Positions 43,030 through 51,780 of a stretch of DNA of 64,000 nt are shown piece after piece. A program made the translations under genes and the position numbers. The stretch comes from Marinobacter halodurans (GTDB lineage: Bacteria > Pseudomonadota > Gammaproteobacteria > Pseudomonadales > Oleiphilaceae): the NCBI RefSeq assembly GCF_004327985.1, contig NZ_SJDL01000005.1, forward strand, positions 1-64,000, in the 5' to 3' direction. Below the pieces are notes generated by a model. It had not been told where the DNA came from, did not search any database, and was given only the letters and a program-made list of their open reading frames with translations. Position 1 is the stretch's first letter; every line of letters begins with the position of its first letter.

Positions 43030-44496
43030 TCAGTCGGTCACACGCCTCCGCTCAGCCCCCGCCCGCTGCTTCAGCCGCGCAATACAATCCCGGAATGCCC
43101 GACTCACTACCGTCTGATCCCGCACCATGGCCATCTGCGGCCAGGTGGCCTGCTCCCCCAGTTGAATGTACATCGCCAGGTCTTTTTCGCTGGGATTGGA
43201 GAGTACCTTGCGATACAGCCAGGGTTTGAACGGGAACTGGATGTTGATGTCCCCCAGGTAGGACTGGGTGGCCAGGGCGTGGGCCTGTTCGATGTAGGGG
43301 CGGATCATCGACGGTGAGCCGACGTTCCGGGTCATTTCCAGTACGGAGGCCACCTGGGCGTGCACCAGCGTGCCCGCGGCCTGGCGCATGGAGGCCGGGA
43401 CGCCGCGGTTGTGTCGATGGCTGATGAACGGCAGCACGTGTGGGTTGGCCTGGCTGACGATGGTCTTGTTCACGTTGTGCAGGCGGGCCATACGCATCAT
43501 GGGCAGATCGCCGTGGACGCTGCCGTCGATCCAGGTTTCGGTGGGCATGTAGTCGGTTTCGCCGTCCGCCGCCTGTTTATCGCGCCCGCGCAGGGTGACC
43601 GGCGGGTAGATGCCCGGCACCGCGCAGGAGGCCAGCACGGCGGAATCCACCATCACTTCCGGCGAGGCCAGCTCGTTGAGCAATCGGGGCTTCTGCCGGG
43701 TTCGGGTCGGCGAGACGGAGATGTTCAGCGTACGGCCGCTGTGCCGGAAGGCTTCGCGGAAGCTATAGCGGCCGACGTTGGCGCGAATGTGGGCCAGCAG
43801 CCGTTCGGGATCCATGGCATGGCGCTCGTTCCAGATGCGGTCGGGTCGCAGCCAGTGGAGAGCATCCCGGTTGACCTGTTCGGGGTGGCTGAAGAAGGTG
43901 GCCAGTTCGGAACGGTCCCGGGTGCAGATCGCTGCCGCCAGGATGGCGCCCATGCTGGAGCCGGCGATCACCGGCGGCAGCAGGTCCTGCGACCAGAGGG
44001 CCCGGGTCACGCCGAAATGGTAGATGCCGAAGGCCGCCCCGCCGCTGAGCATCAGCGCCGTGTTGCCAAAGACCCGCTCGGCGTCGCGGAACAGTTGCAG
44101 CTTCTCGGAGTCGGTGACGCCCGGCAGTGGGTTGTCGCACACGTACTGCATGCCCCGCTCCACTTCCCACAGGAATTCGGTGACCAGGCGTTTGGTGCCG
44201 GTGCGGGCGACGGCATACAGGTCCGGGTTGGACAGTTCCCCCAGGTGCCGGTACAGGCTTTCCTGCAGCACCCGCGTCAGGGCCCGGGTGTCCCCGTTCT
44301 CCCGATGACTTTTCAGCGCGTCCATGTGCTCGCGGATCAGCGCGCCGTGCAGCATCGGCGTCCGGTCGTCTTCCCGCCAGTCCAACAGGCCGTCGATGTC
44401 GTCGAGTTCGGCGGCTGCTGCGTACCAGTCGTCGTAACGGGTCGCGTTGGCCATCTGTTCCTGAAGGGCTTTGCGGAATCGGGATTGGCGTTTCAT
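43030..44496 (-). CDS. Patatin-like phospholipase with DUF3336 domain
   Basis: A 488-residue lipid acyl hydrolase. The N-terminal DUF3336-type helical region (about 1-140) is followed by the patatin domain: oxyanion loop LSGGAAFGIYHFG, nucleophile S181 in GSSMG and the catalytic Asp D324 in WIDGSVHGD. The same layout occurs in yeast Tgl triacylglycerol lipases and many marine bacteria. It probably acts on membrane or storage lipids at the inner membrane. It stands alone. Confidence 0.92.
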   Translation of the reverse strand: MKRQSRFRKALQEQMANATRYDDWYAAAAELDDIDGLLDWREDDRTPMLHGALIREHMDALKSHRENGDTRALTRVLQESLYRHLGELSNPDLYAVARTGTKRLVTEFLWEVERGMQYVCDNPLPGVTDSEKLQLFRDAERVFGNTALMLSGGAAFGIYHFGVTRALWSQDLLPPVIAGSSMGAILAAAICTRDRSELATFFSHPEQVNRDALHWLRPDRIWNERHAMDPERLLAHIRANVGRYSFREAFRHSGRTLNISVSPTRTRQKPRLLNELASPEVMVDSAVLASCAVPGIYPPVTLRGRDKQAADGETDYMPTETWIDGSVHGDLPMMRMARLHNVNKTIVSQANPHVLPFISHRHNRGVPASMRQAAGTLVHAQVASVLEMTRNVGSPSMIRPYIEQAHALATQSYLGDINIQFPFKPWLYRKVLSNPSEKDLAMYIQLGEQATWPQMAMVRDQTVVSRAFRDCIARLKQRAGAERRRVTD

Positions 44497-44554
44497 GCCA
44501 AATACCTTAGCTCAACAGGCCCACCTTGGGGAGGCATCGGGGATGACGGCCTGT

Positions 44555-45553
44555 TCAGGTTGAGTCCGGAACGATGCGGATATGCGACGACAGCGTGCGC
44601 TCGCGGCCCGGACCCAGCCGGATGGCGTTGGCCAGCTCGGGCCGGTTGAAGGCGTCGGGCATGAACTCGTTGGGCTCGATGGCCAGGCCGTCGTACTGAC
44701 GGTGAGGCAGGCTGTGGCCGGTATAGACTTGCACCACGCCATGGGACTGGGCGAGTTCCAGGGTCAGACGAGTGGCCGGATCGTGCAGGCGGCTGTACAG
44801 CCAGTCTTCCCGGGGGGCGCCCACAAAACAGCGATCGATCGCCTGGTTATTGATCGACCGGCCGTCGCCGCTGAAGTCCGAAGCGGTGCCGGTCAGGTCC
44901 GTCACGCCGTCGGCGCCGGGCAGCGGGATCAGCCGCTCATCGGTCACGACGCCCTGGTGACAGGGCAGGGTCAGGTGAGCGTCGCGAATGTCGCGCCCGC
45001 GGGTTTCCAGGTAAGGGTGCCAGCCCAGGCCGACCGGTGCGGAAACGGCGCCCTGATTGGTGGCGATCAGGTCCAGTCGCAGGCCGTCCCGAGAGAGGGT
45101 GAAGCGGGCTTTCAGGGCGAGTTGGAACGGGTAGCCCGGTGCGTCGCCGGCCAGCAGCTGGTCTGTGGCCAGTTCCAGAACCGCTCGGTCCTCATCGGCC
45201 GTTTCCTGAGTCGGGTGCCAGGCCGCGTCCATGACCAGCCCGTGCAGGCTGTTGCCATCGTTGTCGCGCCTGGCAAAAGCGTGGGTCACACCATCGAAGG
45301 TGTATTGCCCGCCCGCCAGCCGGTTGCTGTAGGGCGCGAGGATGGCGGAGCGGGCACCGGTCAGGGCCGTGAAATCGGCCGGATCGTTGTAGCCGCCGAG
45401 TACGGACTCCGGCCCTTGCGCGGTGGGCAACGTCAGGCTCAGCAGCGTGGCGCCACGCAGAGCGATCTCGGCCCGGGCGTCGCCGTCCGGCAAGGTCAGG
45501 ACCCGGGTGGGGTAATCGCCGAAGCGACTTTCGGTGATGCGGCCGTGAGCCAT
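44555..45553 (-). CDS. galM: Aldose 1-epimerase (mutarotase)
   Basis: A 332-residue enzyme interconverting alpha and beta anomers of aldoses. It has the APYSNRLAGGQYTFDG segment with the conserved Asn-Arg, the catalytic His in NSLHGLVMDAAW, LGWHPYLE with a second His, and a late segment ending AIEPNEFMPDAFN with the catalytic Glu. It is the last gene of a five-gene operon with dgoA, dgoK, a dehydrogenase and a dehydratase, so galactose is its likely substrate. Confidence 0.92.
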   Translation of the reverse strand: MAHGRITESRFGDYPTRVLTLPDGDARAEIALRGATLLSLTLPTAQGPESVLGGYNDPADFTALTGARSAILAPYSNRLAGGQYTFDGVTHAFARRDNDGNSLHGLVMDAAWHPTQETADEDRAVLELATDQLLAGDAPGYPFQLALKARFTLSRDGLRLDLIATNQGAVSAPVGLGWHPYLETRGRDIRDAHLTLPCHQGVVTDERLIPLPGADGVTDLTGTASDFSGDGRSINNQAIDRCFVGAPREDWLYSRLHDPATRLTLELAQSHGVVQVYTGHSLPHRQYDGLAIEPNEFMPDAFNRPELANAIRLGPGRERTLSSHIRIVPDST

Positions 45554-45559
45554 GGTCGA

Positions 45560-46195
45560 TCAGCCCTGGATCTGTCGCCAGGCGGCGACGTAGGCGTCGG
45601 CCCGCTCGCGCAGGGTGACGGCATCGAAGCCCGGCTTGTAGAGGCCCGAGCCCAGGCCGAATCCACCGGCACCGGCCGCAGCCAGCTCCGCCAGGTTCTC
45701 CGGCGTCACGCCGCCGGTTGGCGCCACCAGCGTGCCTTTCGGCAGCACCGACAACAAGGCCTTGATGCCCTGGGCGCCCACCAGCTCCGCCGGGAAGATC
45801 TTTAGCGCTTCGGCCCCGGCTTTCAAAGCGGCAAAGGCTTCGGTCGGCGTCATTACGCCGGGCAGCACGTCCATGCCGGCGGCCACACCGGCGCGGATCA
45901 CTTCAGGGTCACCGTGGGGCATCACCTGCAGGCGGCCGCCGGCCTGCTTGAGCCGTTCGACGTCCTCCACGCTCGTGACGGTGCCAGCCCCGATCAGGCC
46001 CTGGTCGCCAAAGCGTTCAGCCAGTTTCGCGATGCTCTCGAACGGCGAGGGCGAGTTGAGCGGCACTTCGATCAGCCGGAAGCCGGCCTCAATCAGTTGT
46101 TCCACCAGGGGCACCGCTTCGTCCGGTTGAATGCCGCGCAGGATGGCGATCAGGGGCAATTCGGCGCGATAGGTTTCAAAGGCTTGGCTGGGCAT
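45560..46195 (-). CDS. dgoA: 2-dehydro-3-deoxy-6-phosphogalactonate aldolase
   Basis: A 211-residue class I aldolase splitting KDPGal into pyruvate and glyceraldehyde 3-phosphate. LPLIAILRGIQPDEA, EVPLNSP, GAGTV, ALKIFP with the Schiff-base Lys, GGVTPENLA and GLGSGLYKPG follow E. coli DgoA closely; the ILRG and LNSP forms separate it from KDPG aldolase Eda. The start at 46195 gives the normal length; the long upstream frame is non-coding. It sits between galM and dgoK. Confidence 0.95.
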   Translation of the reverse strand: MPSQAFETYRAELPLIAILRGIQPDEAVPLVEQLIEAGFRLIEVPLNSPSPFESIAKLAERFGDQGLIGAGTVTSVEDVERLKQAGGRLQVMPHGDPEVIRAGVAAGMDVLPGVMTPTEAFAALKAGAEALKIFPAELVGAQGIKALLSVLPKGTLVAPTGGVTPENLAELAAAGAGGFGLGSGLYKPGFDAVTLRERADAYVAAWRQIQG

Positions 46196-46206
46196 GGACC
46201 ACTCCG

Positions 46207-47148
46207 TCAGTTGGATTGGGGCAGCCCGGCGCGGGTTGCCAGTTGGTAGAGGCCGTGGGTGACCGCCTGGTCGCCGTCGATGCTGCGGCTGCTCTGGCCA
46301 TGGCGTTCCAGGGCTTCGGCATAAAGTACTGTCAGGCGCGGATCGCCGATCAGGGTGACGTCGCTTTGCGGCTGTATTGCTTCGACCATGGCGCGCACTT
46401 CGTCGCCGATCAGCAAGCCGGAGAGGTAAGCGCTGGCGGTTTCCGGGAGCATGTCGCCCAGTAGCACCTCGGTGCGGGCGCTGAACAGGTGGTGCATCAG
46501 GCCGCCGGGGCGGCGAACGCGTTCCAGGCCTCGGCGAAAGGCTTTGGCATCGTGTTCGCCGCCGGCAGCAAAGCGCCGCAGGATGGTGTGCTGGCGCAGG
46601 GCCGAGTAGGCGTCCCCGGTCATGCAGGTGCTGAACGACTGCACGGTGCGGCCGTTCAGGCGAACCCACTTGGCGTGGGTGCCGGGCAGGCAGAGGATTT
46701 GCTCGCCGCGGGCGTCGGGATCGAGGGCGCCGAGGATCTGGATTTCCTCGCCGCGCATGACGTCCGGGCTGTCGGCCACCGACTGGCCGCGCAGGCCGGG
46801 CACAATGTAAGCCGGGTTGGCTTCGCCCAGTGGCGTCACCCGCACCAGGCCGTCGGCGATGTCGTCGAGGCTGGCGGGGCAGGCGAGATAGGGCACTTCC
46901 ACCAGACCGTCGGCACTGCCGATCATGCCGGCCATCAGCACCGGCACGCCCGGCAGGTGAGGCAGCCAGGGTGAGAGCAGTTCGGTCAACACCGCCGGAA
47001 ACCCGTCCCGCTCCACGTGCAGGATGCCTTTCGGCGCCTGCAGGCGGTCGATAACGGCGCCGTCGGCGGCGAGCAGGGTGGCGCGGAAGTTACTGGTGCC
47101 CCAGTCGACGGCGATCAGGGCACCGGCCTTGAGATCGGCCGCCGTCAT
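46207..47148 (-). CDS. dgoK: 2-dehydro-3-deoxygalactonokinase
   Basis: A 313-residue kinase that phosphorylates 2-dehydro-3-deoxygalactonate at the 6-hydroxyl with ATP. The N-terminal AVDWGTSNFRATLL is the DgoK phosphate-binding signature, and LCLPGTHAKWV, FSTCMTGD and the C-terminal IGDPRLTVLYAEAL complete the family pattern. It is coupled to the dehydrogenase by an ATGA overlap. Together with dgoA it fixes the phosphorylative end of the pathway. Confidence 0.95.
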   Translation of the reverse strand: MTAADLKAGALIAVDWGTSNFRATLLAADGAVIDRLQAPKGILHVERDGFPAVLTELLSPWLPHLPGVPVLMAGMIGSADGLVEVPYLACPASLDDIADGLVRVTPLGEANPAYIVPGLRGQSVADSPDVMRGEEIQILGALDPDARGEQILCLPGTHAKWVRLNGRTVQSFSTCMTGDAYSALRQHTILRRFAAGGEHDAKAFRRGLERVRRPGGLMHHLFSARTEVLLGDMLPETASAYLSGLLIGDEVRAMVEAIQPQSDVTLIGDPRLTVLYAEALERHGQSSRSIDGDQAVTHGLYQLATRAGLPQSN

Positions 47149-47909
47149 ACCCGCCCTCCGTCGATGATGTGGCTCTGGCCGGTGATCAGCGCACTGTCTT
47201 CGGCGGCCAGGAACAGGGTCAGGCGAGCGACGTCTGACGGATCGATCTTGGTCTTGAGGGCCTGCTGCTGCATCAGTTCCTGCTCGGCCTCATCGGTCAG
47301 CCACAGGTCCTTCTGGCGCTGGGTCATCACCCAGCCGGGCAGCACGGCGTTGACGCGGATGTTCTCCGGCCCCAGCTCCCGGGCCAGTCCCTTGGTCAGG
47401 CCGACGATGCCCGCCTTGGCGGTGACGTAGCCGGGGTAGCCGTCCAGGCCCAGCAGATAGCTGTTGGAGCTCATGTTGATGATGCTGCCGCCACCGGCTT
47501 CGCGCATGGCGTCGCGCACCGCCTGGGTGGAGAAAAAGTGCGGGCGCAGGTTCACCGCCATGCCCTGGTCCCAGTACTCCGGCGAGACGTCTTCCAGCTT
47601 GTGGCGGTCGTCCCAGGCGGCGTTGTTGATCAACACACGGATCGGGCCCAACTGGTCCGCTACGGTGCGGATCGCAAACCGCAGGGCCTCGACGTCGCGG
47701 ATGTCGCAGGGGACGAACAGCGGCTGGCTGGCGTGGTCGGCCAGTGTCTCGCTCAATGCGTGGCCGGCGTTCTCGTCGATGTCCAGAAAGGCGACTTTGG
47801 CGCCCTGGTCGGCAAAGGCTTCCACCAGGGCGGCGCCGATGCCGGTGGCGCCGCCGATGATCAGGGCGACGCGGCCAGCCAGGCTCGGGTAGGTGGCGTA
47901 GTCGGCCAT
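47145..47909 (-). CDS. SDR dehydrogenase, probable D-galactose 1-dehydrogenase
   Basis: A 254-residue short-chain dehydrogenase with the cofactor loop IGGATGIGAALVEA, LDID after the second strand (NAD rather than NADP preferred), NNAAWD, the catalytic Ser in NMSSNS and YVTAK with Tyr and Lys. In this operon it should oxidise D-galactose to the galactonolactone that the divergent lactonase hydrolyses. The substrate is inferred from context; L-arabinose or fucose dehydrogenases are in the same family. One base separates it from the dehydratase stop. Confidence 0.88.
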   Translation of the reverse strand: MADYATYPSLAGRVALIIGGATGIGAALVEAFADQGAKVAFLDIDENAGHALSETLADHASQPLFVPCDIRDVEALRFAIRTVADQLGPIRVLINNAAWDDRHKLEDVSPEYWDQGMAVNLRPHFFSTQAVRDAMREAGGGSIINMSSNSYLLGLDGYPGYVTAKAGIVGLTKGLARELGPENIRVNAVLPGWVMTQRQKDLWLTDEAEQELMQQQALKTKIDPSDVARLTLFLAAEDSALITGQSHIIDGGRV

Positions 47910-47910
47910 A

Positions 47911-49635
47911 TCAGTGGGACTCCCGCGTCACGACGTGACCGCTGCTGCCCTTGAGGAAGTCCAGGTCCGCGCCTTCGTCCGCCTGCATCACGTGGTCGAT
48001 GTAGAGGCGGTAGTAGCCGCGCTTGTGGGGCGATTCGGGCGCCTCCCAGGCCTGCTGGCGGCGGGCCAGTTCCTCGTCGGAGATGTCCAGGTGCAGCCTG
48101 CGGGCCTCCACGTCCATCTCGATCCAGTCGCCGTTTTCCACCAACGCCAGCGGGCCGCCTTCATTGGCTTCCGGCGAGATGTGCAGGACCACGGTGCCGA
48201 AGGCCGTGCCGCTCATGCGGGCGTCGGACAGGCGCACCATGTCGGTCACGCCTTTCTCCAGCACTTTCGGCGGCAAAGGCATGTTGCCCACTTCCGGCAT
48301 GCCGGGGTATCCCTTCGGCCCGCAGCCCTTGAGGACGAGGATGGAGTTTTCGTCCACCTCCAGGTTCGGGTCGTCGATGCGCGCCTTGAAGTCCTCGATG
48401 GTCTCGAACACCACCGCCTGGCCCCGGTGCTTGAGCAGGCCTTCGCTGGCGGCAGACGGTTTGATGATGGCGCCTTTCGGGCACAGGTTGCCTTTCAGTA
48501 CGGCGATGCCGGCGGCCGGGCGGACCGGGTTGTCCATCGGTCGGATGACGTCGTCGTTGAAGCATTCCACCTGATCCAGCGCTTCCCCGATGTGCTTGCC
48601 GGTGATGCTGGGCGCGTCCAGGTGCAGTTGATCCTGCAGGCGCTGGAGCACGACGGGCAGGCCGCCGTTGTAGTGGAAGTCTTCCATCAGGTACTGACCG
48701 GACGGCATCAGGTTGACCAGCAATGGCACCTCGCGACCGAGGCGGTCGAAGTCTTCCAGGTCCAGCTCCACACCCAGCCGGCCCGCAATCGCCAGCAGGT
48801 GGACCACGGCGTTGGTGGAGCCGCCGATCGCCGCGTTCACCTTGATGGCGTTCTCGAAGGCCTTGCGGGTGAGGACCTTGGAGATGGTGAGATCTTCGTG
48901 AACCATCTCCACCATGCGCATGCCGGTGAGGTGAGCCAGCACTTTGCGGCGGGCGTCCACGGCGGGAATCGAGGCGTTCAGGGGCAGGGCCATGCCCATG
49001 GCTTCCATGAGGGACGCCATGGTGGAGGCGGTGCCCATGGTCATGCAGGTGCCGGGGCTGCGGGACATACAGCCCTCGGCGTTGAGGAATTCCGGCAGGC
49101 TCATGGTGCCGGCGCGGACCTGCTCGCTGAACTTCCACACGTCGGTGCCAGAGCCGATGTCCTGGCCGCGGTACTTGCCGCTCAGCATGGGGCCGGAGGA
49201 GATGACCGTGGTGGGCAGGTCGACGCTGGCGGCGCCCATGACCTGGCCCGGGGTGGTCTTGTCACAACCGCCCAGCAGCACCACGCCGTCCAGCGGGTTG
49301 GCGCGAATGGATTCCTCCACGTCCATGCTCAGCAGGTTGCGGAACAGCATGGCGGTGGGACGCATCTGGGTTTCGCCCAGGGACATGGCGGGAAATTCCA
49401 GCGGCACGCCGCCGGCCTCCCAGACGCCTTTCTTGACGTGTTCGGCGATGTCCCGCAGGTGCGCGTTGCAGGGGGTGATTTCCGACCATGTGTTGCAGAT
49501 GCCGATAATCGGCCGGCCGTCGAAGGCGTGATCCGGCAGGCCCTGGCTCTTCATCCAGCTGCGGTGGATAAAGCCGTCGCGGTCGTGCTTGCCATACCAC
49601 TGCTGGCTGCGGAGCTTGCGGTTATTGTTACTCAC
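47911..49635 (-). CDS. IlvD/Edd-family sugar-acid dehydratase
   Basis: A 574-residue iron-sulfur dehydratase resembling L-arabonate and D-xylonate dehydratases. GICNTWSEITPCN, LGGCDKTTPGQ and the Cys pair in MSRSPGTCMTMGTAST supply cluster ligands. Context implies conversion of D-galactonate to 2-dehydro-3-deoxygalactonate, the step done by the unrelated enolase-type DgoD in E. coli. The start is probably the GTG at 49635 with GGGAG upstream; an ATG at residue 34 of the longer frame (position 49671) is possible. It is the first gene of the leftward operon, next to the operator region. Confidence 0.9.
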   Translation of the reverse strand: MSNNNRKLRSQQWYGKHDRDGFIHRSWMKSQGLPDHAFDGRPIIGICNTWSEITPCNAHLRDIAEHVKKGVWEAGGVPLEFPAMSLGETQMRPTAMLFRNLLSMDVEESIRANPLDGVVLLGGCDKTTPGQVMGAASVDLPTTVISSGPMLSGKYRGQDIGSGTDVWKFSEQVRAGTMSLPEFLNAEGCMSRSPGTCMTMGTASTMASLMEAMGMALPLNASIPAVDARRKVLAHLTGMRMVEMVHEDLTISKVLTRKAFENAIKVNAAIGGSTNAVVHLLAIAGRLGVELDLEDFDRLGREVPLLVNLMPSGQYLMEDFHYNGGLPVVLQRLQDQLHLDAPSITGKHIGEALDQVECFNDDVIRPMDNPVRPAAGIAVLKGNLCPKGAIIKPSAASEGLLKHRGQAVVFETIEDFKARIDDPNLEVDENSILVLKGCGPKGYPGMPEVGNMPLPPKVLEKGVTDMVRLSDARMSGTAFGTVVLHISPEANEGGPLALVENGDWIEMDVEARRLHLDISDEELARRQQAWEAPESPHKRGYYRLYIDHVMQADEGADLDFLKGSSGHVVTRESH

Positions 49636-49780
49636 TCTGGTCTCTCCCGTGATGCGGTCGTGCCCCGCCATGGCTGTCCGAAGCGACGGCAAGGCCATCC
49701 GGAGGGGCCGGATAGCCGGTTGGGCGCAAGAAGGCTTGATATTCCTTAAGGGTAGAAGAAAGGCATGCATAGGCCTTTAA

Positions 49781-49797
49781 GTTCCAATATATGGAAC
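49781..49797. promoter_or_regulatory. IclR-type operator candidate 1
   Basis: GTTCCAATATATGGAAC has six-base perfect arms around an A/T centre. An additional half site GTTCCA starts at 49802. Such palindromes of about 15-17 bases are typical of IclR-family operators. Confidence 0.6.
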
Positions 49798-49912
49798 TTG
49801 TGTTCCAATTATGGTTTAGTGTTATCTTCCGACCCGTTCTGTGTCAATACGGGGTGGCTTTATTCAGGTCATTTGACGCCAATGGCTACGCCTTGACCGG
49901 CACAATGCCGAA

Positions 49913-49950
49913 GGTCCATATTGCGGAACCGTCATTTCCGGATATGGAAC
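49913..49950. promoter_or_regulatory. IclR-type operator candidates 2 and 3
   Basis: GGTCCATATTGCGGAAC (49913-49929) and TTTCCGGATATGGAAC (49935-49950) repeat the (T/G)TCC-N6/7-GGAA pattern of the first candidate about 130 bases away, near the IclR gene start. The pair also forms a larger imperfect palindrome (TCCATAT ... ATATGGA). Confidence 0.55.
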
Positions 49951-50006
49951 TGAGTGGTATAAACGCGACACAATAGCGCCACAACAACAAAAGAGGTCCC
50001 TCATTC

Positions 50007-50795
50007 ATGTCGTCGATCGATAAGGCGATCCAGGTCCTGGAGACCGTCTGCGACAACCCGGAAGCCATCCGGTTTACCGATCTGGTCGCCCGTCTCGGGC
50101 TGCCCAAGTCCACCGCCCATCGCCTGCTCACCACGCTGCTGGACCACGGTCTGGTCCGTTATGACCGGGAAGATCAGCGTTATTCCCCCGGCTACCGCCT
50201 GCTGAGCATGGCCCAGCGGACCTGGGAGCGGCTGGATATTCCCAAGGTGGCGCGGGATCACATGCAGCGGCTGCTGCACGAGGCAGGGGAGACGGTCCAT
50301 CTGGCGGCGGTGGACGGTCACGAGATCATCTACATCGACAAGCTGGAAAGTCCCAAGACGATCCGGCTGTATTCGGCGATCGGCAAGCGGGGCCCCATGT
50401 ACTGCACCGGCGTGGGCAAGGCCATCCTCGCCTACCTGCCCGAACAACAGCAGGAAGACGTCATCGCCCACACCGAGTTTGTCCGACACACCGCTCACAC
50501 CATTCCCGACGCCCGGGCCCTGCGCCAGGCGCTGGCGGACATCCGGGTGCGTGGCTGTGCGCTGGACATGGAAGAACACGAGGAAGGCGTGCGCTGCGTG
50601 GCGGCGCCCATCTTCAATTTCCGGGGCGAGGTGGTTGCCGGCATCAGCGTGACCTCGCTGGCGTCCCGCATGAGCACCACCCGTCTGCAGGACCTGCAGT
50701 CGCTGCTGCTGGAAGTCGCGCGGGACATCTCCCGGGAACTGGGCTACCTGCAACCCAACGACCACAGCCGTCCCGGCGGCCAGGAGGCGTCATGA
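50007..50795 (+). CDS. IclR-family transcriptional regulator
   Basis: A 262-residue regulator. The N-terminal winged helix holds LGLPKSTAHRLLTTLLDHGL (recognition helix about residues 30-48). The effector-binding domain shows GKRGPMYCTGVGKAILAYLP and the VRCVAAPIFNFRGEVVAGIS segment. It is the first gene of the rightward operon with the lactonase (ATGA overlap) and symporter, and diverges from the catabolic operon. It probably represses both until a pathway intermediate such as galactonate or KDGal binds. Confidence 0.93.
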   Translation: MSSIDKAIQVLETVCDNPEAIRFTDLVARLGLPKSTAHRLLTTLLDHGLVRYDREDQRYSPGYRLLSMAQRTWERLDIPKVARDHMQRLLHEAGETVHLAAVDGHEIIYIDKLESPKTIRLYSAIGKRGPMYCTGVGKAILAYLPEQQQEDVIAHTEFVRHTAHTIPDARALRQALADIRVRGCALDMEEHEEGVRCVAAPIFNFRGEVVAGISVTSLASRMSTTRLQDLQSLLLEVARDISRELGYLQPNDHSRPGGQEAS

Positions 50796-51679
50796 ATTTC
50801 GAACCCCTGCTGGATGAGCGCTTCGCGCTGGGCGAAGGCCCCCACTGGGATGCGGCACGGAACGAACTGCTCTGGGTCGACATCGTTGGGCGCCGGGCGT
50901 TTGCCTATGGGCCGGACGACGCCGCGCCGCGCAGCTGGTCCTTCGAGGAGACGGTGAGCGCCATCGTGCCGCGGTCCAATGGTCACTACCTGGTGGCCGC
51001 CGGGCGTGGGGTCTATGACCTGGATCCCGCGGATGGCCAACTGACGGCTGTGGCCGAACCGGCAGCGGAGCCGCCCGAAAACCGCACCAACGAGGCCCGC
51101 GTGGATCCCCGTGGCCGCTTCTGGATGGCCTCCATGCAGCAGAACATCGGCCCCGACGGGGAGAACATCCCGGTGCGCCAGAGCAGCGGCCTGCTGTGGT
51201 GCATCGACACGGACGGCAGCGTCCGGCAGGTGGCATCCGGCGTCGGCATCAGCAACAGCCTGGTGTGGAGCCCGGATGAAACCCGCATGTACTTCGCCGA
51301 CACGCTGCAGGGCGTGATCTGGCAATACGACTGGGAGGCCGACACCGGCGCCGCCCGCAACCGCCGTGTGTTTGCGGCCACCGAGGGCTACGGCAATCCG
51401 GACGGCTCGGCCATGGATGAGGACGGCTGCCTGTGGAACGCCCGCTGGGGCGCAGGCTGCCTGATCCGCTATCGGCCCGACGGCGAGATCGACCGGATCG
51501 TCGAGGTGCCCGCGCGCTGCCCCAGCAGCTGCGTGTTCGGCGGTCCGGATCGCAAAACGCTTTACGTCACCACCGCCCACGCGGAATTGACGCCATCGGA
51601 ACGCGGGCCGCTGGACGGCGTGCTGCTGATGGCCGAGACCGATGTGGTTGGCCAGGCGTGTACAGCCTTTAAAGGCTGA
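50792..51679 (+). CDS. SMP-30/gluconolactonase-family sugar lactonase
   Basis: A 295-residue six-bladed beta-propeller lactonase. The metal ligands are visible as Glu in LGEGPHWD (about residue 16), Asn in RTNEARVDPRGRFW, Asn in ISNSLVWSPDET and Asp in NPDGSAMDEDG. It should hydrolyse the galactono-lactone made by the SDR enzyme to galactonate. It is translationally coupled to the IclR gene. Confidence 0.93.
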   Translation: MNFEPLLDERFALGEGPHWDAARNELLWVDIVGRRAFAYGPDDAAPRSWSFEETVSAIVPRSNGHYLVAAGRGVYDLDPADGQLTAVAEPAAEPPENRTNEARVDPRGRFWMASMQQNIGPDGENIPVRQSSGLLWCIDTDGSVRQVASGVGISNSLVWSPDETRMYFADTLQGVIWQYDWEADTGAARNRRVFAATEGYGNPDGSAMDEDGCLWNARWGAGCLIRYRPDGEIDRIVEVPARCPSSCVFGGPDRKTLYVTTAHAELTPSERGPLDGVLLMAETDVVGQACTAFKG

Positions 51680-51780
51680 TGTTTCCGAACGTGCGACGGG
51701 ACGGACTCTTGCTGCCCGGGTGGTGCAGCGTCGCGCATTGAATTCACTGAACTGACGTTTTCTAAGAACAAGGACAAGCT

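Larger units (their letters stand above)
49636..50006. promoter_or_regulatory. Divergent control region of the galactose locus
   Basis: The 371 bases between the divergent dehydratase and IclR genes carry A/T-rich promoter-like DNA (about 49770-49840) and several TTCC/GGAA palindromes listed separately. No gene is seen. It probably controls both operons through the IclR protein. Confidence 0.65.

Noticed and set aside
47914-49749. Plus-strand frame of 611 codons opposite the dehydratase
   Set aside because: His/Gly/Val-rich antisense shadow without motifs; the minus strand carries all IlvD/Edd signatures.
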